DNA of 64,000 bases from Gordonia rhizosphera NBRC 16068 (lineage in GTDB: Bacteria > Actinomycetota > Actinomycetes > Mycobacteriales > Mycobacteriaceae): NCBI RefSeq assembly GCF_000298195.1, contig NZ_BAHC01000213.1:52670-116669 (forward strand). Reading direction: 5' to 3'. This document shows positions 42,968 through 51,111 of this stretch, in pieces; the first letter of the stretch is position 1, and every line of letters starts with the position of its first letter. A program made the position numbers and the translations under genes. The notes under the pieces are model-generated. The model was not told where the DNA came from. It ran no database searches and worked only from the letters and a program-made list of their open reading frames with translations.

Positions 42968-44989
42968 ATGGCTAGCGAATCGGACCAGGACGCCCCGCAG
43001 TCCCGACCGATCTCGGTGTCGGAGCTGTTGGCGCGCAGTCGTGGGGAGGGCGAGGCCGCCCCGGAGGCGCGGCGCTCACGCGAGGGCCGTGGCCGCAGAC
43101 GCGTCGGGCGCGAGGGTTCGGTGTCGGTGTCGGAACTGACCGGCGAGATCCCGCGCATCGACACCGGGTCGTTCCCGCTGTCCGAGCGCCCGGTCGCGCG
43201 CCGGTATGCCGACGACGTGCCCGCCGCACAACCCGACCCGACGACGCCGCGGCCGCGTGCCGAAACCCCGGCTGTCGAGACCGAGGCTGTCGAAACCCCG
43301 GCTGTCGAGACCGAGGCTGTCGAGACCGAGGCTGTCGAGACCGAGGCTGTCGAGACCGAGGCTGTCGAAACCCCGGCTGTCGAGACCCCGGCCGTCGAGA
43401 CGGGCTCCGTCGAAGCCCGGGCCGTGGAGGCCGAGTCCGGGTCCACCGAAATCGCAGCCGACGAGGCCCCCGTCGCCGAGACCACCGAGGTCGAGCAGGG
43501 TGCGACCGAGCCGGCGACCGAGCGCCCCGAACCGTCCGGCCGTGTGACCGCGAGCGGGATGCCGTGGTTCTCGGCTCCGTCCACCCGGGACTTCCGTGCC
43601 CCCGTTACCCGGACTCGCGCGGACGAGGCGACCGCGGATGAGATCGAGACCGCCGACACCGCCGACGAAACCGCTGCCGACGTGGCCAACGCCTCTGCGG
43701 TGACCGGCACCATCCCCGTCGTCGAGGGACACGAGGACCTCGTCGTGGTGGAACCCGACGACGTCGTGGGTGTGGATCTCACGCCGCCCACCGACGACCG
43801 GCCCGAACTGAGTTTCCGCGCCGACGGGTCCACCGAGGAGGTGCAGGACTTCGCGGCCTACCGCGCGTTCACCGACGTCGAGGAGGAGACCGAGCCGGCG
43901 CCTCGTCGTGGGTTGTTCGGGTGGCGCAAGAAGAAGTCTGCCGATCGCTCAGCCCGACCGGAGGCCGCGCGCCGGCGCGAACGCGAACGACAAGAGGCCG
44001 CGCTGCGTGCCGACCAGGATCAGGGGCCCGGCGCGGGTGTCGCCGCGGCAACCGGCGCCGCGATCGCCGCATCGGCCGCGGCCGCAGCACGTACCACCGC
44101 ACACGACGAGTCGGCCGAGCCCGGCACGACGGAGATCGCCGCGACCCCGAGCGAATCCGCCACTACCGATGCCTCGACCTCCGTCACTTCCGTCGCCGAC
44201 ACTTCTCTCGCCGACACAGCCGTCGAGTCCGCCGTCAAGTCCAGGTCGGCCGAGACCGAGGCGCCGGAATCCGAAGCCGCGGAGACCGAGGCCGAACCAA
44301 CGGTGGAGACGGTGACCACCGAGGTGGAGGCCGCGGAAACCGAAGGTGCGGCACCCGAGACCGAGGCCGCCGAGGCCGAGGCTGCGCAGGCCCGGCCCGA
44401 GGCCGTCGGCGCCGACGTGGCCGACACCGAGACCGTGGAAGCCCAGACCGCCGAGACCGCCGAGACCCGACCGGCGGAGTCGAAGGTTGCAGAGGGCCCA
44501 GAGGTCGAGGCGAGTGCCGAACCCGCCCCCGACACCGACGAGGGCGCGGTGACGGAGGCGGTCACCGCAGCCGTGGACACCGCGGCCGTGGACACCGCAG
44601 CGCCGAGCGCGGAAGCCGAAAGCGCGGAAGCCGAAAGCACGCCAGCCGAAAGCACCCCAGCCGAAAGCGCCGCAGCCGGGCGTTCCGAAGCCGAGGCCAC
44701 GGAGGCCGAGGGCGCACACGACCACGAGATGTCGCCGCTCCTCGCGTGGCTGATGATCATCGGGCAGTCGCTGGCCGGACTCGCCGTCGGCGTCGGATTG
44801 TTCTGGGGCTTCACCGAGCTGTGGAAGTGGAACGTCTACTTCGCCCTGGTGCTGGCCGTGCTGGTCATCTTCGGCATCGTCACGTTCACCCATCTTGTTC
44901 GGCGCACCACAGACCTCACCACGACGCTCCTCGCGCTCGGGGTCGGTCTGATCGTGACCATCGGTCCGCTGGTCCTGTTGGCGACCTGA
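42968..44989 (+). CDS. Acidic repeat-rich membrane protein, Rv0497-like
   Basis: 673 residues, about twice the length I recall for Rv0497. The N-terminus carries two ISVSEL/VSVSEL motifs (about 15-20 and 51-56), a family hallmark. Residues about 98-145 are AVETE/AVETP pentapeptide repeats. A long Ala/Glu/Thr-rich region follows, and about residues 590-673 hold three transmembrane helices (MSPLLAWLMIIGQSLAGLAVG, then two more). The acidic part should be disordered and cytoplasmic. Function unknown; constant position after ppx suggests a conserved envelope role. It abuts the next gene by one base. Confidence 0.8.
   Translation: MASESDQDAPQSRPISVSELLARSRGEGEAAPEARRSREGRGRRRVGREGSVSVSELTGEIPRIDTGSFPLSERPVARRYADDVPAAQPDPTTPRPRAETPAVETEAVETPAVETEAVETEAVETEAVETEAVETPAVETPAVETGSVEARAVEAESGSTEIAADEAPVAETTEVEQGATEPATERPEPSGRVTASGMPWFSAPSTRDFRAPVTRTRADEATADEIETADTADETAADVANASAVTGTIPVVEGHEDLVVVEPDDVVGVDLTPPTDDRPELSFRADGSTEEVQDFAAYRAFTDVEEETEPAPRRGLFGWRKKKSADRSARPEAARRRERERQEAALRADQDQGPGAGVAAATGAAIAASAAAAARTTAHDESAEPGTTEIAATPSESATTDASTSVTSVADTSLADTAVESAVKSRSAETEAPESEAAETEAEPTVETVTTEVEAAETEGAAPETEAAEAEAAQARPEAVGADVADTETVEAQTAETAETRPAESKVAEGPEVEASAEPAPDTDEGAVTEAVTAAVDTAAVDTAAPSAEAESAEAESTPAESTPAESAAAGRSEAEATEAEGAHDHEMSPLLAWLMIIGQSLAGLAVGVGLFWGFTELWKWNVYFALVLAVLVIFGIVTFTHLVRRTTDLTTTLLALGVGLIVTIGPLVLLAT
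43262..43402 (+). repeat. 15-bp coding repeats (AVETE/AVETP)
   Basis: About nine units of GCTGTCGAGACCGAG or GCTGTCGAAACCCCG in frame within the acidic protein. Near-identical codons between units point to recent slippage expansion. Confidence 0.8.
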
Positions 44990-44990
44990 G

Positions 44991-45866
44991 GTGCGCGACA
45001 TCCCGATCGGTTTGTCCACGGCATCGGTCTATCCGCAGAACACCGAGGCCGCCTTCGCCTACGCCGCCGAACTCGGTTACGACGGCGTCGAGCTCATGGT
45101 GTGGGGCGAACCGGTCAGCCAGGACATCGGACACGTCGAATACCTCTCGGAGCGGTACCAGGTTCCGGTGCTGTCCGTTCACGCGCCGTGTCTGCTGATC
45201 TCCCAGCGTGTCTGGGGCCGCGATCCCGTGGTCAAGCTGGCGCGGGCGGTGCGCGCGGCGGAGGACCTCGGCGCGGCGACGGTGGTCGTCCATCCGCCGT
45301 TCCGCTGGCAGCGCTACTACGTGGCGGCCTTCGACGACATCGTCGGTGAACTCGAGGACGACAGCGGTGTGGCGATCGCGGTGGAGAACATGTTCCCGAT
45401 GCGCGCCGACCGGCTCTTCGGTGCGGGGGACCGGTCGGCCCAGCGGCTGCGTGACCGTGGTGGTCCGGGCCCGGGGATGTCGGCCTTCGGCAAGTCGATC
45501 GACCCGACCGACGACGGGTACGCGAACTACACCCTCGACCTCTCGCACACCGCGACGGCCGGTGTCGACGCGTTGGCCATGTTCGAGCGGATGGCCGGCG
45601 GTCTGACCCACCTGCACCTCGCCGACGGCGACGGTGCCGCCACCGACGAACATCTACTGCCCGGCGACGGGGGTCAGCCGTGTGCCGAGGTCTGCCGGCG
45701 ACTCGCGGCCAGCGACTTCGACGGGGCGGTTGTGCTCGAGGTCACCACCAGCTCGGCACGCACCAAGCCCGAGCGCGGCGCACTGCTGGCCCGTTCGCTA
45801 GATTTTGCCCGGCAGCACCTCAAGCGAGAGCTGCGGCCCGAGCACGCCGGTCACATCCCGTCCTGA
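44991..45866 (+). CDS. Sugar phosphate isomerase/epimerase-like TIM-barrel protein (Rv0498-like)
   Basis: 291 residues. IGLSTASVYPQNTEAAFAYA, YDGVELMVWGEP, VLSVHAPCLL, TVVVHPPFRWQ, VAVENMFP, LDLSHTATAG, HLADGDG and a final VLEVTTS follow the AP-endonuclease-2/xylose isomerase-like barrel with metal ligands (Glu/His/Asp). Substrate unknown. GTG start one base after the previous stop, so the two are coupled. Confidence 0.83.
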   Translation: MRDIPIGLSTASVYPQNTEAAFAYAAELGYDGVELMVWGEPVSQDIGHVEYLSERYQVPVLSVHAPCLLISQRVWGRDPVVKLARAVRAAEDLGAATVVVHPPFRWQRYYVAAFDDIVGELEDDSGVAIAVENMFPMRADRLFGAGDRSAQRLRDRGGPGPGMSAFGKSIDPTDDGYANYTLDLSHTATAGVDALAMFERMAGGLTHLHLADGDGAATDEHLLPGDGGQPCAEVCRRLAASDFDGAVVLEVTTSSARTKPERGALLARSLDFARQHLKRELRPEHAGHIPS

Positions 45867-45911
45867 CGACGATGGCGGGTGCCGCCGGGCCCCGACGACG
45901 AGAGCAGGATG

Positions 45912-46826
45912 ATGAGTCAGAAGCTGGCCGAGGTCTTGACCCTGACCGTGGCGCAACGGCCCGGGCCGGATCGGATCACCTACCGGGGCACCATCGACCC
46001 CGTGTTCACCATCGGCCCGAAGGTGCACGGCGGAAGCCTGCAGATGGTGGTTGCGCATGCGGCGCGCCTCGCGCTGCGTGACCTCGTCGAGCCGGCCACC
46101 GACGGCGGTAACCCCGGGATCGTCGACGGGCAGATCCCGGTCGCCATCTCCAGTGACTTCCTCGCCGCACCCGACGCCGCCGAGGTCGACTTCGAGGTGA
46201 CGCTGCGCAAACGCGGCCGCACCGTCACGGTCCTGACCGTCGACGCCGTCCAGAACGGCCGTACGACGGTGTCGTCGTCGGTCACCTGCGCGCGACCCGA
46301 CACCGGCGCCCCGCATCATTCGGCGCCGAGCGTGCTGTGGAACACCGACCCGGAGCCGCCGCCGACCGGCCTGGCCCTCGACGACTCGCCCATCGCGGCG
46401 TTCAACCACCTCGGGCCCGCACTCGATCTCGTGCTCGACGCCGACACCCTCCCGGCGGTCCGCGGTGAGATTGGCGATCCGGTCGTGCGCGGCTGGGCGC
46501 GGCCGAAGGGCGCCGTACCCGACATCGACTTCGCGGTCCTGGTCTGCGACATCTCCCCGCCGGTGGTGATGAACCTGGCCCTGTACGGGTGGGCGCCGAC
46601 CGTGCAGCTGACCACGTACGTGCGCCGCCACCCGGCGCCCGGCTGGCTGCGTTTCGCCGCGACCAGCATCGAGGTCGGACCCGGCATGTTCGAGGAGGAC
46701 CACCTCGTGGTGGACTCGACGGGGACGGTCGTCGCCCAGTCGCGACAACTCGCCCTGATACCGCAGCGCACCCCTGCCGCAACACCCAGTGCCGCAACAC
46801 CCAGTGAGGAAGGCAACCACTCGTGA
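45912..46826 (+). CDS. TesB-like double hotdog thioesterase (Rv0499-like)
   Basis: 304 residues. Hotdog-type segments (VHGGSLQMVVAHAA near residue 40, LGPALDLVLDA) and a C-terminal half with ARPKGAVPDIDFAVLVCD and GWLRFAATSIEVGPGMFEEDH resemble TesB-like acyl-CoA thioesterases of actinobacteria. Start uncertain: ATG at 45909 or 45912, GTG at 45879. The stop overlaps proC (GTGA). Confidence 0.7.
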   Translation: MSQKLAEVLTLTVAQRPGPDRITYRGTIDPVFTIGPKVHGGSLQMVVAHAARLALRDLVEPATDGGNPGIVDGQIPVAISSDFLAAPDAAEVDFEVTLRKRGRTVTVLTVDAVQNGRTTVSSSVTCARPDTGAPHHSAPSVLWNTDPEPPPTGLALDDSPIAAFNHLGPALDLVLDADTLPAVRGEIGDPVVRGWARPKGAVPDIDFAVLVCDISPPVVMNLALYGWAPTVQLTTYVRRHPAPGWLRFAATSIEVGPGMFEEDHLVVDSTGTVVAQSRQLALIPQRTPAATPSAATPSEEGNHS

Positions 46827-47692
46827 CCGAACGCATCGCCATCGTCGGTGGCGGAAAGATCGGTGAAGCACTGCTGGCCGGGCTGATCCAGTCCGGCAAG
46901 CCCACCAAGGACCTCGTCGTCGCCGAGAAGATGGAGAACCGGGCCACCGAGATCGCCGAGGACTACGGAATCCTGGTCACCGACGTGGTGTCGGCGGCCG
47001 AGGGCGCCCAGTACGTGTTCCTCGCCATCAAGCCCGAGGACGTCGACGGTGTGCTGCGCGAGATCGCGCGGGCCGAAGACAATGCCGAGTCGGAACGCGT
47101 CATCGTGACCCTGGTGGCCGGCCTTCCCATCCAGCGCTACGAGAACGCCTTACAGGCGGGTTCGCCGGTCATCCGGGTCATGCCCAACACGCCGATGCTC
47201 GTCAACGAGGCCATGTCGGCGGTCGCCACCGGACGCTACGTCGGCGACGACCAGCTCGCCGCGGTGGTGCGGCTGCTCGAATCGGTCGGCAAGGTGGCCG
47301 TCGTCCCGGAGAAGCAGATGGACGCGGTGACCGCGCTGTCAGGGTCCGGGCCCGCCTACGTCTTCCTGCTCGCCGAGTCGATGATCGACGCCGGGGTCGC
47401 GCTCGGCCTGACCCGGGTGCAGGCCAGCGAGTTGGTGGTGCAGACGATCAAGGGTGCGGGGCTGTTGCTCAGCGAGTCGGGACTCTCGCCGGTCGACCTG
47501 CGAGCCGCTGTCACCTCGCCCGGTGGCACCACCGCCGCCGCGATCCGGGAGTTCGAGGCCAACGGCTTCCGGCACGGTGTCTACCAGGCCACTCGGGCCT
47601 GCGCAGCCGCCAGCGCCAAGGCTGGGCATCGACCCGACCTTGAGGGTTTAGGTGCCGCTACGGGCGGCCGCAGCGACCTCGAGACCCCATGA
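46823..47692 (+). CDS. proC: Pyrroline-5-carboxylate reductase
   Basis: 289 residues. NAD(P) motif IVGGGKIGEALLAGL (about 6-20), FLAIKPEDV, RVMPNTPMLVNEAM, ALSGSGPAYVFLLAESMIDAGV, VTSPGGTTAAAIREFE. Last step of proline synthesis. The final 20 residues after AAASAKAG are unusual for the family and run into the hairpin at the stop. GTG start coupled to the previous gene. Confidence 0.94.
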   Translation: MTERIAIVGGGKIGEALLAGLIQSGKPTKDLVVAEKMENRATEIAEDYGILVTDVVSAAEGAQYVFLAIKPEDVDGVLREIARAEDNAESERVIVTLVAGLPIQRYENALQAGSPVIRVMPNTPMLVNEAMSAVATGRYVGDDQLAAVVRLLESVGKVAVVPEKQMDAVTALSGSGPAYVFLLAESMIDAGVALGLTRVQASELVVQTIKGAGLLLSESGLSPVDLRAAVTSPGGTTAAAIREFEANGFRHGVYQATRACAAASAKAGHRPDLEGLGAATGGRSDLETP

Positions 47693-47737
47693 TTTTGGGG
47701 TGCCCGCCCGAAAAACCCCTGTATGTTGGGGTTCGGG
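47684..47737 (+). terminator. Two tandem hairpins ending the proC operon
   Basis: First hairpin ACCCC-ATGATTTT-GGGGT (47684-47701) encloses the proC stop codon. The second has AACCCC-TGTATGTT-GGGGTT (47714-47733), extended by CCCG/CGGG. A GAAAAAGGGCC stretch follows. Confidence 0.6.
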
Positions 47738-47880
47738 TCGAAAAAGGGCCAAAATCCACACAACTCACGTCGCTTTTTTCACATCTGCCACGTTAAGCTC
47801 CTTTAAGCACGTGCGTGTCTGATGTCCGCCGGAGGGGAAGCCGGCGGCCGCGACGCGTGCTCCGGAGGTATGAGTAATTC

Positions 47881-48111
47881 ATGGCACCTGAAAAGCCTGG
47901 TGACAGGACTCCGGCGGTGGGAAATGCGGCCTCGGGTTCGCAGTTCCTCACGGTCGCGGAGGTCGCATCGATGATGCGTGTATCGAAGATGACGGTGTAC
48001 CGACTCGTGCACAGCGGAGAACTGCCGGCCGTGCGCGTGGGCCGTTCATTCCGGGTGCATTCCAAGGCGGTCCACGACTACCTGGAAACCTCGTACTTCG
48101 ACGTGGGCTGA
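47881..48111 (+). CDS. Excisionase-family small HTH DNA-binding protein (Rv0500A-like)
   Basis: 76 residues. QFLTVAEVASMMRVSKMTVYRLVHSGELPAVRVGRSFRVH (about 21-60) is a MerR/excisionase-type winged HTH. M. tuberculosis Rv0500A lies at the same place. BldC-type developmental regulators share this fold, so a regulatory role is more likely than phage excision. The upstream 190 bp has two TTAAGC words and a CACGT...ACGTG pair near 47790-47815. Confidence 0.88.
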   Translation: MAPEKPGDRTPAVGNAASGSQFLTVAEVASMMRVSKMTVYRLVHSGELPAVRVGRSFRVHSKAVHDYLETSYFDVG

Positions 48112-48138
48112 CATCGTTCGCTCGCGCCGATGATTCAG

Positions 48139-48183
48139 CTCCCCCGGGTGGCGCACTCCACGGAGTGCACCCGCCCGGGGGAG
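48139..48183 (+). terminator. Strong hairpin after the HTH gene
   Basis: Outer stem CTCCCCCGGG / CCCGGGGGAG and inner stem GCACTCC / GGAGTGC, with a small internal loop. 28 bp after the stop codon. Confidence 0.6.
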
Positions 48184-48355
48184 GTGCGTATCTATGACCT
48201 GATTTTCGTCTGCGCGACACCGGGCGGTACTGTTGATGATCGCGTGCCGATGTTCCGTGCCACTCCGTGCGGAGAACAGCGGCTGTCAGCGACAACTGTC
48301 GGACAACCGTCGGCAACCGGCCGGCAACCAGAGTCAAGTGTGAGGAAGCGCCCCG

Positions 48356-48457
48356 ATGGGTTCAGTGATCAAGAAGCGCCGCAAGCGCATGTCGAAGAAG
48401 AAGCACCGCAAGCTGCTGCGGCGGACCCGGGTGCAGCGCCGCAAACTCGGTAAATAG
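48356..48457 (+). CDS. Small ribosomal subunit protein bS22 (Rv0500B-like, 33 aa)
   Basis: A 33-residue, extremely basic protein starting [17 protein letters not shown] and ending RRKLGK. It is the conserved mycobacterial protein seen on the 30S subunit in M. smegmatis ribosome structures and called bS22 (AURKAIP1/COX24 domain). GAGGAAG ribosome site 7 bp upstream. A TACTGT box at 48228 may be the -10. Followed by a strong terminator, so it is its own transcription unit. Confidence 0.9.
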
Positions 48458-48497
48458 TCTCCCGCGCCGTTCCCGGCCCGACGGGACACATAGCATC

Positions 48498-48530
48498 GAA
48501 GAACCCGCCTTGTGCGGGTTCTTCGTGTTT
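48498..48530 (+). terminator. Intrinsic terminator after bS22
   Basis: Perfect 11-bp stem GAAGAACCCGC / GCGGGTTCTTC, 5-nt loop, then GTGTTT. Confidence 0.85.
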
Positions 48531-48604
48531 GACGCCGGCTGTGGCCAGATGAAGTGGGACACCTGACCCGGCGAACCCGTGATCACCCGGCTAGCCTGGT
48601 GGTC

Positions 48605-49654
48605 ATGTCAGACGAGATCCAGACGCCGCGTTCCGTGTTGGTCACGGGTGCGTCGACCTTCCTCGGCGGCTACCTCGTCGCGCGCCTGGCGGCCAATCCG
48701 GCGATCGAACGCGTAATCGCCGTCGACTCCCGGCTGCCGCGTAAGGATCTGATGCGCCGGATGGGGCGGGCGGAGTTCCTGCGGATCGACATCCGCCGCC
48801 CGGCCATAGCAAAGGCCATCGCGAGCTACGAGGTCGACACGGTCGTGCACGCCGCCACCTCGATCATGGAGACGGCACCGCATTCCGCGGCGATCAAGGA
48901 GTTCAACGTCGTCGGAGCGATGCAGGTGTGCGCGGCCTGCCAGCGCAGTCCGTCGGTCAAACGACTGATCCTCCGGTCGACGGCCATGGTCTACGGCGCG
49001 AGTTCGCACGACCCGTCGCACTTCTCCGAGGAGACGCCGGCCCGTCGCGAACCCAAACGCGGCTACGGACGCGACCTGCTCGACATCGAGGGCTATGTCC
49101 GTGGGCTCGCACGCCGACGCCAGGACATCGACGTCACCATCGTCCGCCCGCAGGCCATCCTCGGCCCGCGGATCAACACCCGGATGGGCTCCTACCTCTC
49201 GCTGCCTCTCGTCCCGACCGTCATCGGCTATCAGCCGCGGCTGCAGTTTCTCCACGAGGAGGACGCCCTGGCGGCCATGGAGCACGTCACGCTGGGCGGA
49301 AAGCCGGGGACCTTCAACATCTCCGGCGACGGGGTGATCACCCTGACTCAGGCGATCCGACGAATCGGGCATATCGAATTGCCGGTGCCCTCGGGGCTGC
49401 TGGCGCCGATCACCGGTGTCTTCCAGGACCTGCGGTCGGCGAAGTTGCGGTCGAGTCAGACCGACTACCTCACCTACGGCAGGGTGCTCGACACCACTCG
49501 GATGCGCTCGGAACTCGGCTTCGCGCCACGGTTTTCGACGACCGAGACCGTCGACGACTTCATCGCGCGCGGACGTTCGGGCCCGGTCATCGAACCGGAT
49601 TCTTGGCGATCGCTCGAGCGTCGTGTCGTCTCGGCGGCCCATCAACTGCAGTGA
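48605..49654 (+). CDS. NAD-dependent epimerase/dehydratase-like protein (galE2/Rv0501-like)
   Basis: 349 residues. Rossmann motif VTGASTFLGGYL (about 11-22), RSTAMVYG, RPQAILGPR, and QFLHEEDA make it an extended SDR. The usual YxxxK catalytic pair is not evident: the tyrosine in KRGYGRDLLD is followed by no lysine at +4. It may not act as a standard epimerase. Matches the position of Rv0501. A TAGCCT box just before the ATG suggests a leaderless message. Confidence 0.82.
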   Translation: MSDEIQTPRSVLVTGASTFLGGYLVARLAANPAIERVIAVDSRLPRKDLMRRMGRAEFLRIDIRRPAIAKAIASYEVDTVVHAATSIMETAPHSAAIKEFNVVGAMQVCAACQRSPSVKRLILRSTAMVYGASSHDPSHFSEETPARREPKRGYGRDLLDIEGYVRGLARRRQDIDVTIVRPQAILGPRINTRMGSYLSLPLVPTVIGYQPRLQFLHEEDALAAMEHVTLGGKPGTFNISGDGVITLTQAIRRIGHIELPVPSGLLAPITGVFQDLRSAKLRSSQTDYLTYGRVLDTTRMRSELGFAPRFSTTETVDDFIARGRSGPVIEPDSWRSLERRVVSAAHQLQ

Positions 49655-49755
49655 AATCCGCATCGAAATCCGCAATGAAATTCAGGGTCGTGAACGGTGC
49701 GAACATCTCGATGAGAGACTTGACGCACTGGAGTGCGCAACGCTGTTGCAACCTT

Positions 49756-49761
49756 TAGACT
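49756..49761 (+). promoter_or_regulatory. TAGACT -10 box of the acyltransferase gene
   Basis: The same hexamer as carD and pxpA, 34 bp upstream of the ATG at 49795. Confidence 0.45.
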
Positions 49762-49794
49762 TGGTCGGGGACCCACTCCCGATCCGCGAGTAGC

Positions 49795-51063
49795 ATGATG
49801 GTCGAGCGCCAACGTGGCCGTGGTGGAGTCGACCAGAACCAATTTTCTTCAGACGCAGGGGTGAGAAGTTTGGCAGGTGGCGGCGCAACCGACGCGCGAA
49901 CCGCGAAGGTGATCCAGCTGTATGCGAGCCCTTCGGGAAGTGTCGAGGCACCCGGAAACCGGCGCGCGACACGCGACCAGGGCAGGGGCCGTCATCCCAG
50001 TCAGCAACCAGCAGCCACCGGTGGTGCTGCTAAAAGTGTTGGTGGACAAGGAAAGTCGGGTACCAGTGGGCAGCTCGGCCACCCCAACACCGACGGTTTC
50101 GGCCGTCCGCCTGCGCCGGTGACGCCGATCAGCGACGACATCCGTCTGTCGGAGTCGCTCGGTGTGGAACACCTCGGCCCGAACCGGTCGAGCCCGCTGT
50201 TCTCGCTCTCGGGGATCCGGGGCGCGGTCGCCGATTCGCTGACCGCGACGGCGGGCTTCATCCGCGAGCGGATGACCGGTGAGTACGAGGTCGACGAGTT
50301 CGGCTTCGACCCGCACTTCACCGAGTCCGTGTTTTTCCCGGCCGTGCGTCAGATCTACGACAAGTGGTTCCGGGTCGAGGTCACCGGGATCGAGAACCTC
50401 CCGCTCGAGGGCGGGGCGTTGCTGGTCGCCAATCACGCCGGGACGATCCCGGTGGACGCGATGATCACGTCACTGGCCGTGCGCGACAATCATCCGACCA
50501 AGCGCTATCTACGGTTGCTGGCCGCCGACATGGCCTTCGACACCCCCGGTGTCGGAGAGGTGGCCCGCCGGGTCGGCGCCACCCTCGCCTGCACAAATGA
50601 TGCGGACCGGCTGCTGCGCGCGGGTGAACTGACCGCGGTGTGGCCGGAGGGCTACAAGGGTGTCGGCAAGCTGTACAAGGACCGCTACAAACTACAGCGC
50701 TTCGGCCGCGGCGGATTCGTCACCACCGCGCTGCGCAACGCCGCACCCATCATCCCGGTGTCCATCGTCGGCTCCGAAGAGATCTATCCGATGCTTGCCG
50801 ATCTCAAACCACTCGCGAAAATCCTTGGACTGCCGTACTTTCCGATCACTCCGCTGTTCCCGTGGTTCGGCCCGCTCGGCTTGCTCCCGCTGCCGTCGAA
50901 ATGGCACATCCACTTCGGCCGGCCCATCGAGACCGGTTCCTACGACGAGGCGTCCGCCGATGACCCGATGGTCGTGTTCGACCTCACCGATCACGTCCGT
51001 GAGGAGATCCAGCAGACGCTGTTCCGGATGCTGAGCCGTCGCGGTAGCGTCTACCTCGGCTGA
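49795..51063 (+). CDS. Lysophospholipid acyltransferase family protein (Rv0502-like)
   Basis: 422 residues. The first 130 are low-complexity. The acyltransferase domain has LLVANHAGTIPVDAM (H-x6-D active-site motif, about 212-226), TAVWPEGYKGVGK, and PIIPVSIVGSEE. It transfers acyl chains to a glycerol or lipid acceptor. Start unclear: ATG 49795/49798, or GTG 49861 or TTG 49870, the last two closer to the family N-terminus (DARTAKVIQLY). Confidence 0.82.
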   Translation: MMVERQRGRGGVDQNQFSSDAGVRSLAGGGATDARTAKVIQLYASPSGSVEAPGNRRATRDQGRGRHPSQQPAATGGAAKSVGGQGKSGTSGQLGHPNTDGFGRPPAPVTPISDDIRLSESLGVEHLGPNRSSPLFSLSGIRGAVADSLTATAGFIRERMTGEYEVDEFGFDPHFTESVFFPAVRQIYDKWFRVEVTGIENLPLEGGALLVANHAGTIPVDAMITSLAVRDNHPTKRYLRLLAADMAFDTPGVGEVARRVGATLACTNDADRLLRAGELTAVWPEGYKGVGKLYKDRYKLQRFGRGGFVTTALRNAAPIIPVSIVGSEEIYPMLADLKPLAKILGLPYFPITPLFPWFGPLGLLPLPSKWHIHFGRPIETGSYDEASADDPMVVFDLTDHVREEIQQTLFRMLSRRGSVYLG

Positions 51064-51111
51064 CGGTTCCGCGGCCGGGCCCTCCGGTTGCCGTGGGCGT
51101 GCGAAGGGGGA

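Noticed and set aside
43962..45019. Minus-strand Gly/Arg/Leu-rich frames opposite the acidic membrane protein
   Set aside because: Reverse reading of Ala/Glu codon repeats; no start signal or domain.
46166..46180. Search for tRNA or rRNA genes across the window
   Set aside because: No cloverleaf, CCA-end or rRNA-like segment was recognised anywhere; coordinates are nominal.
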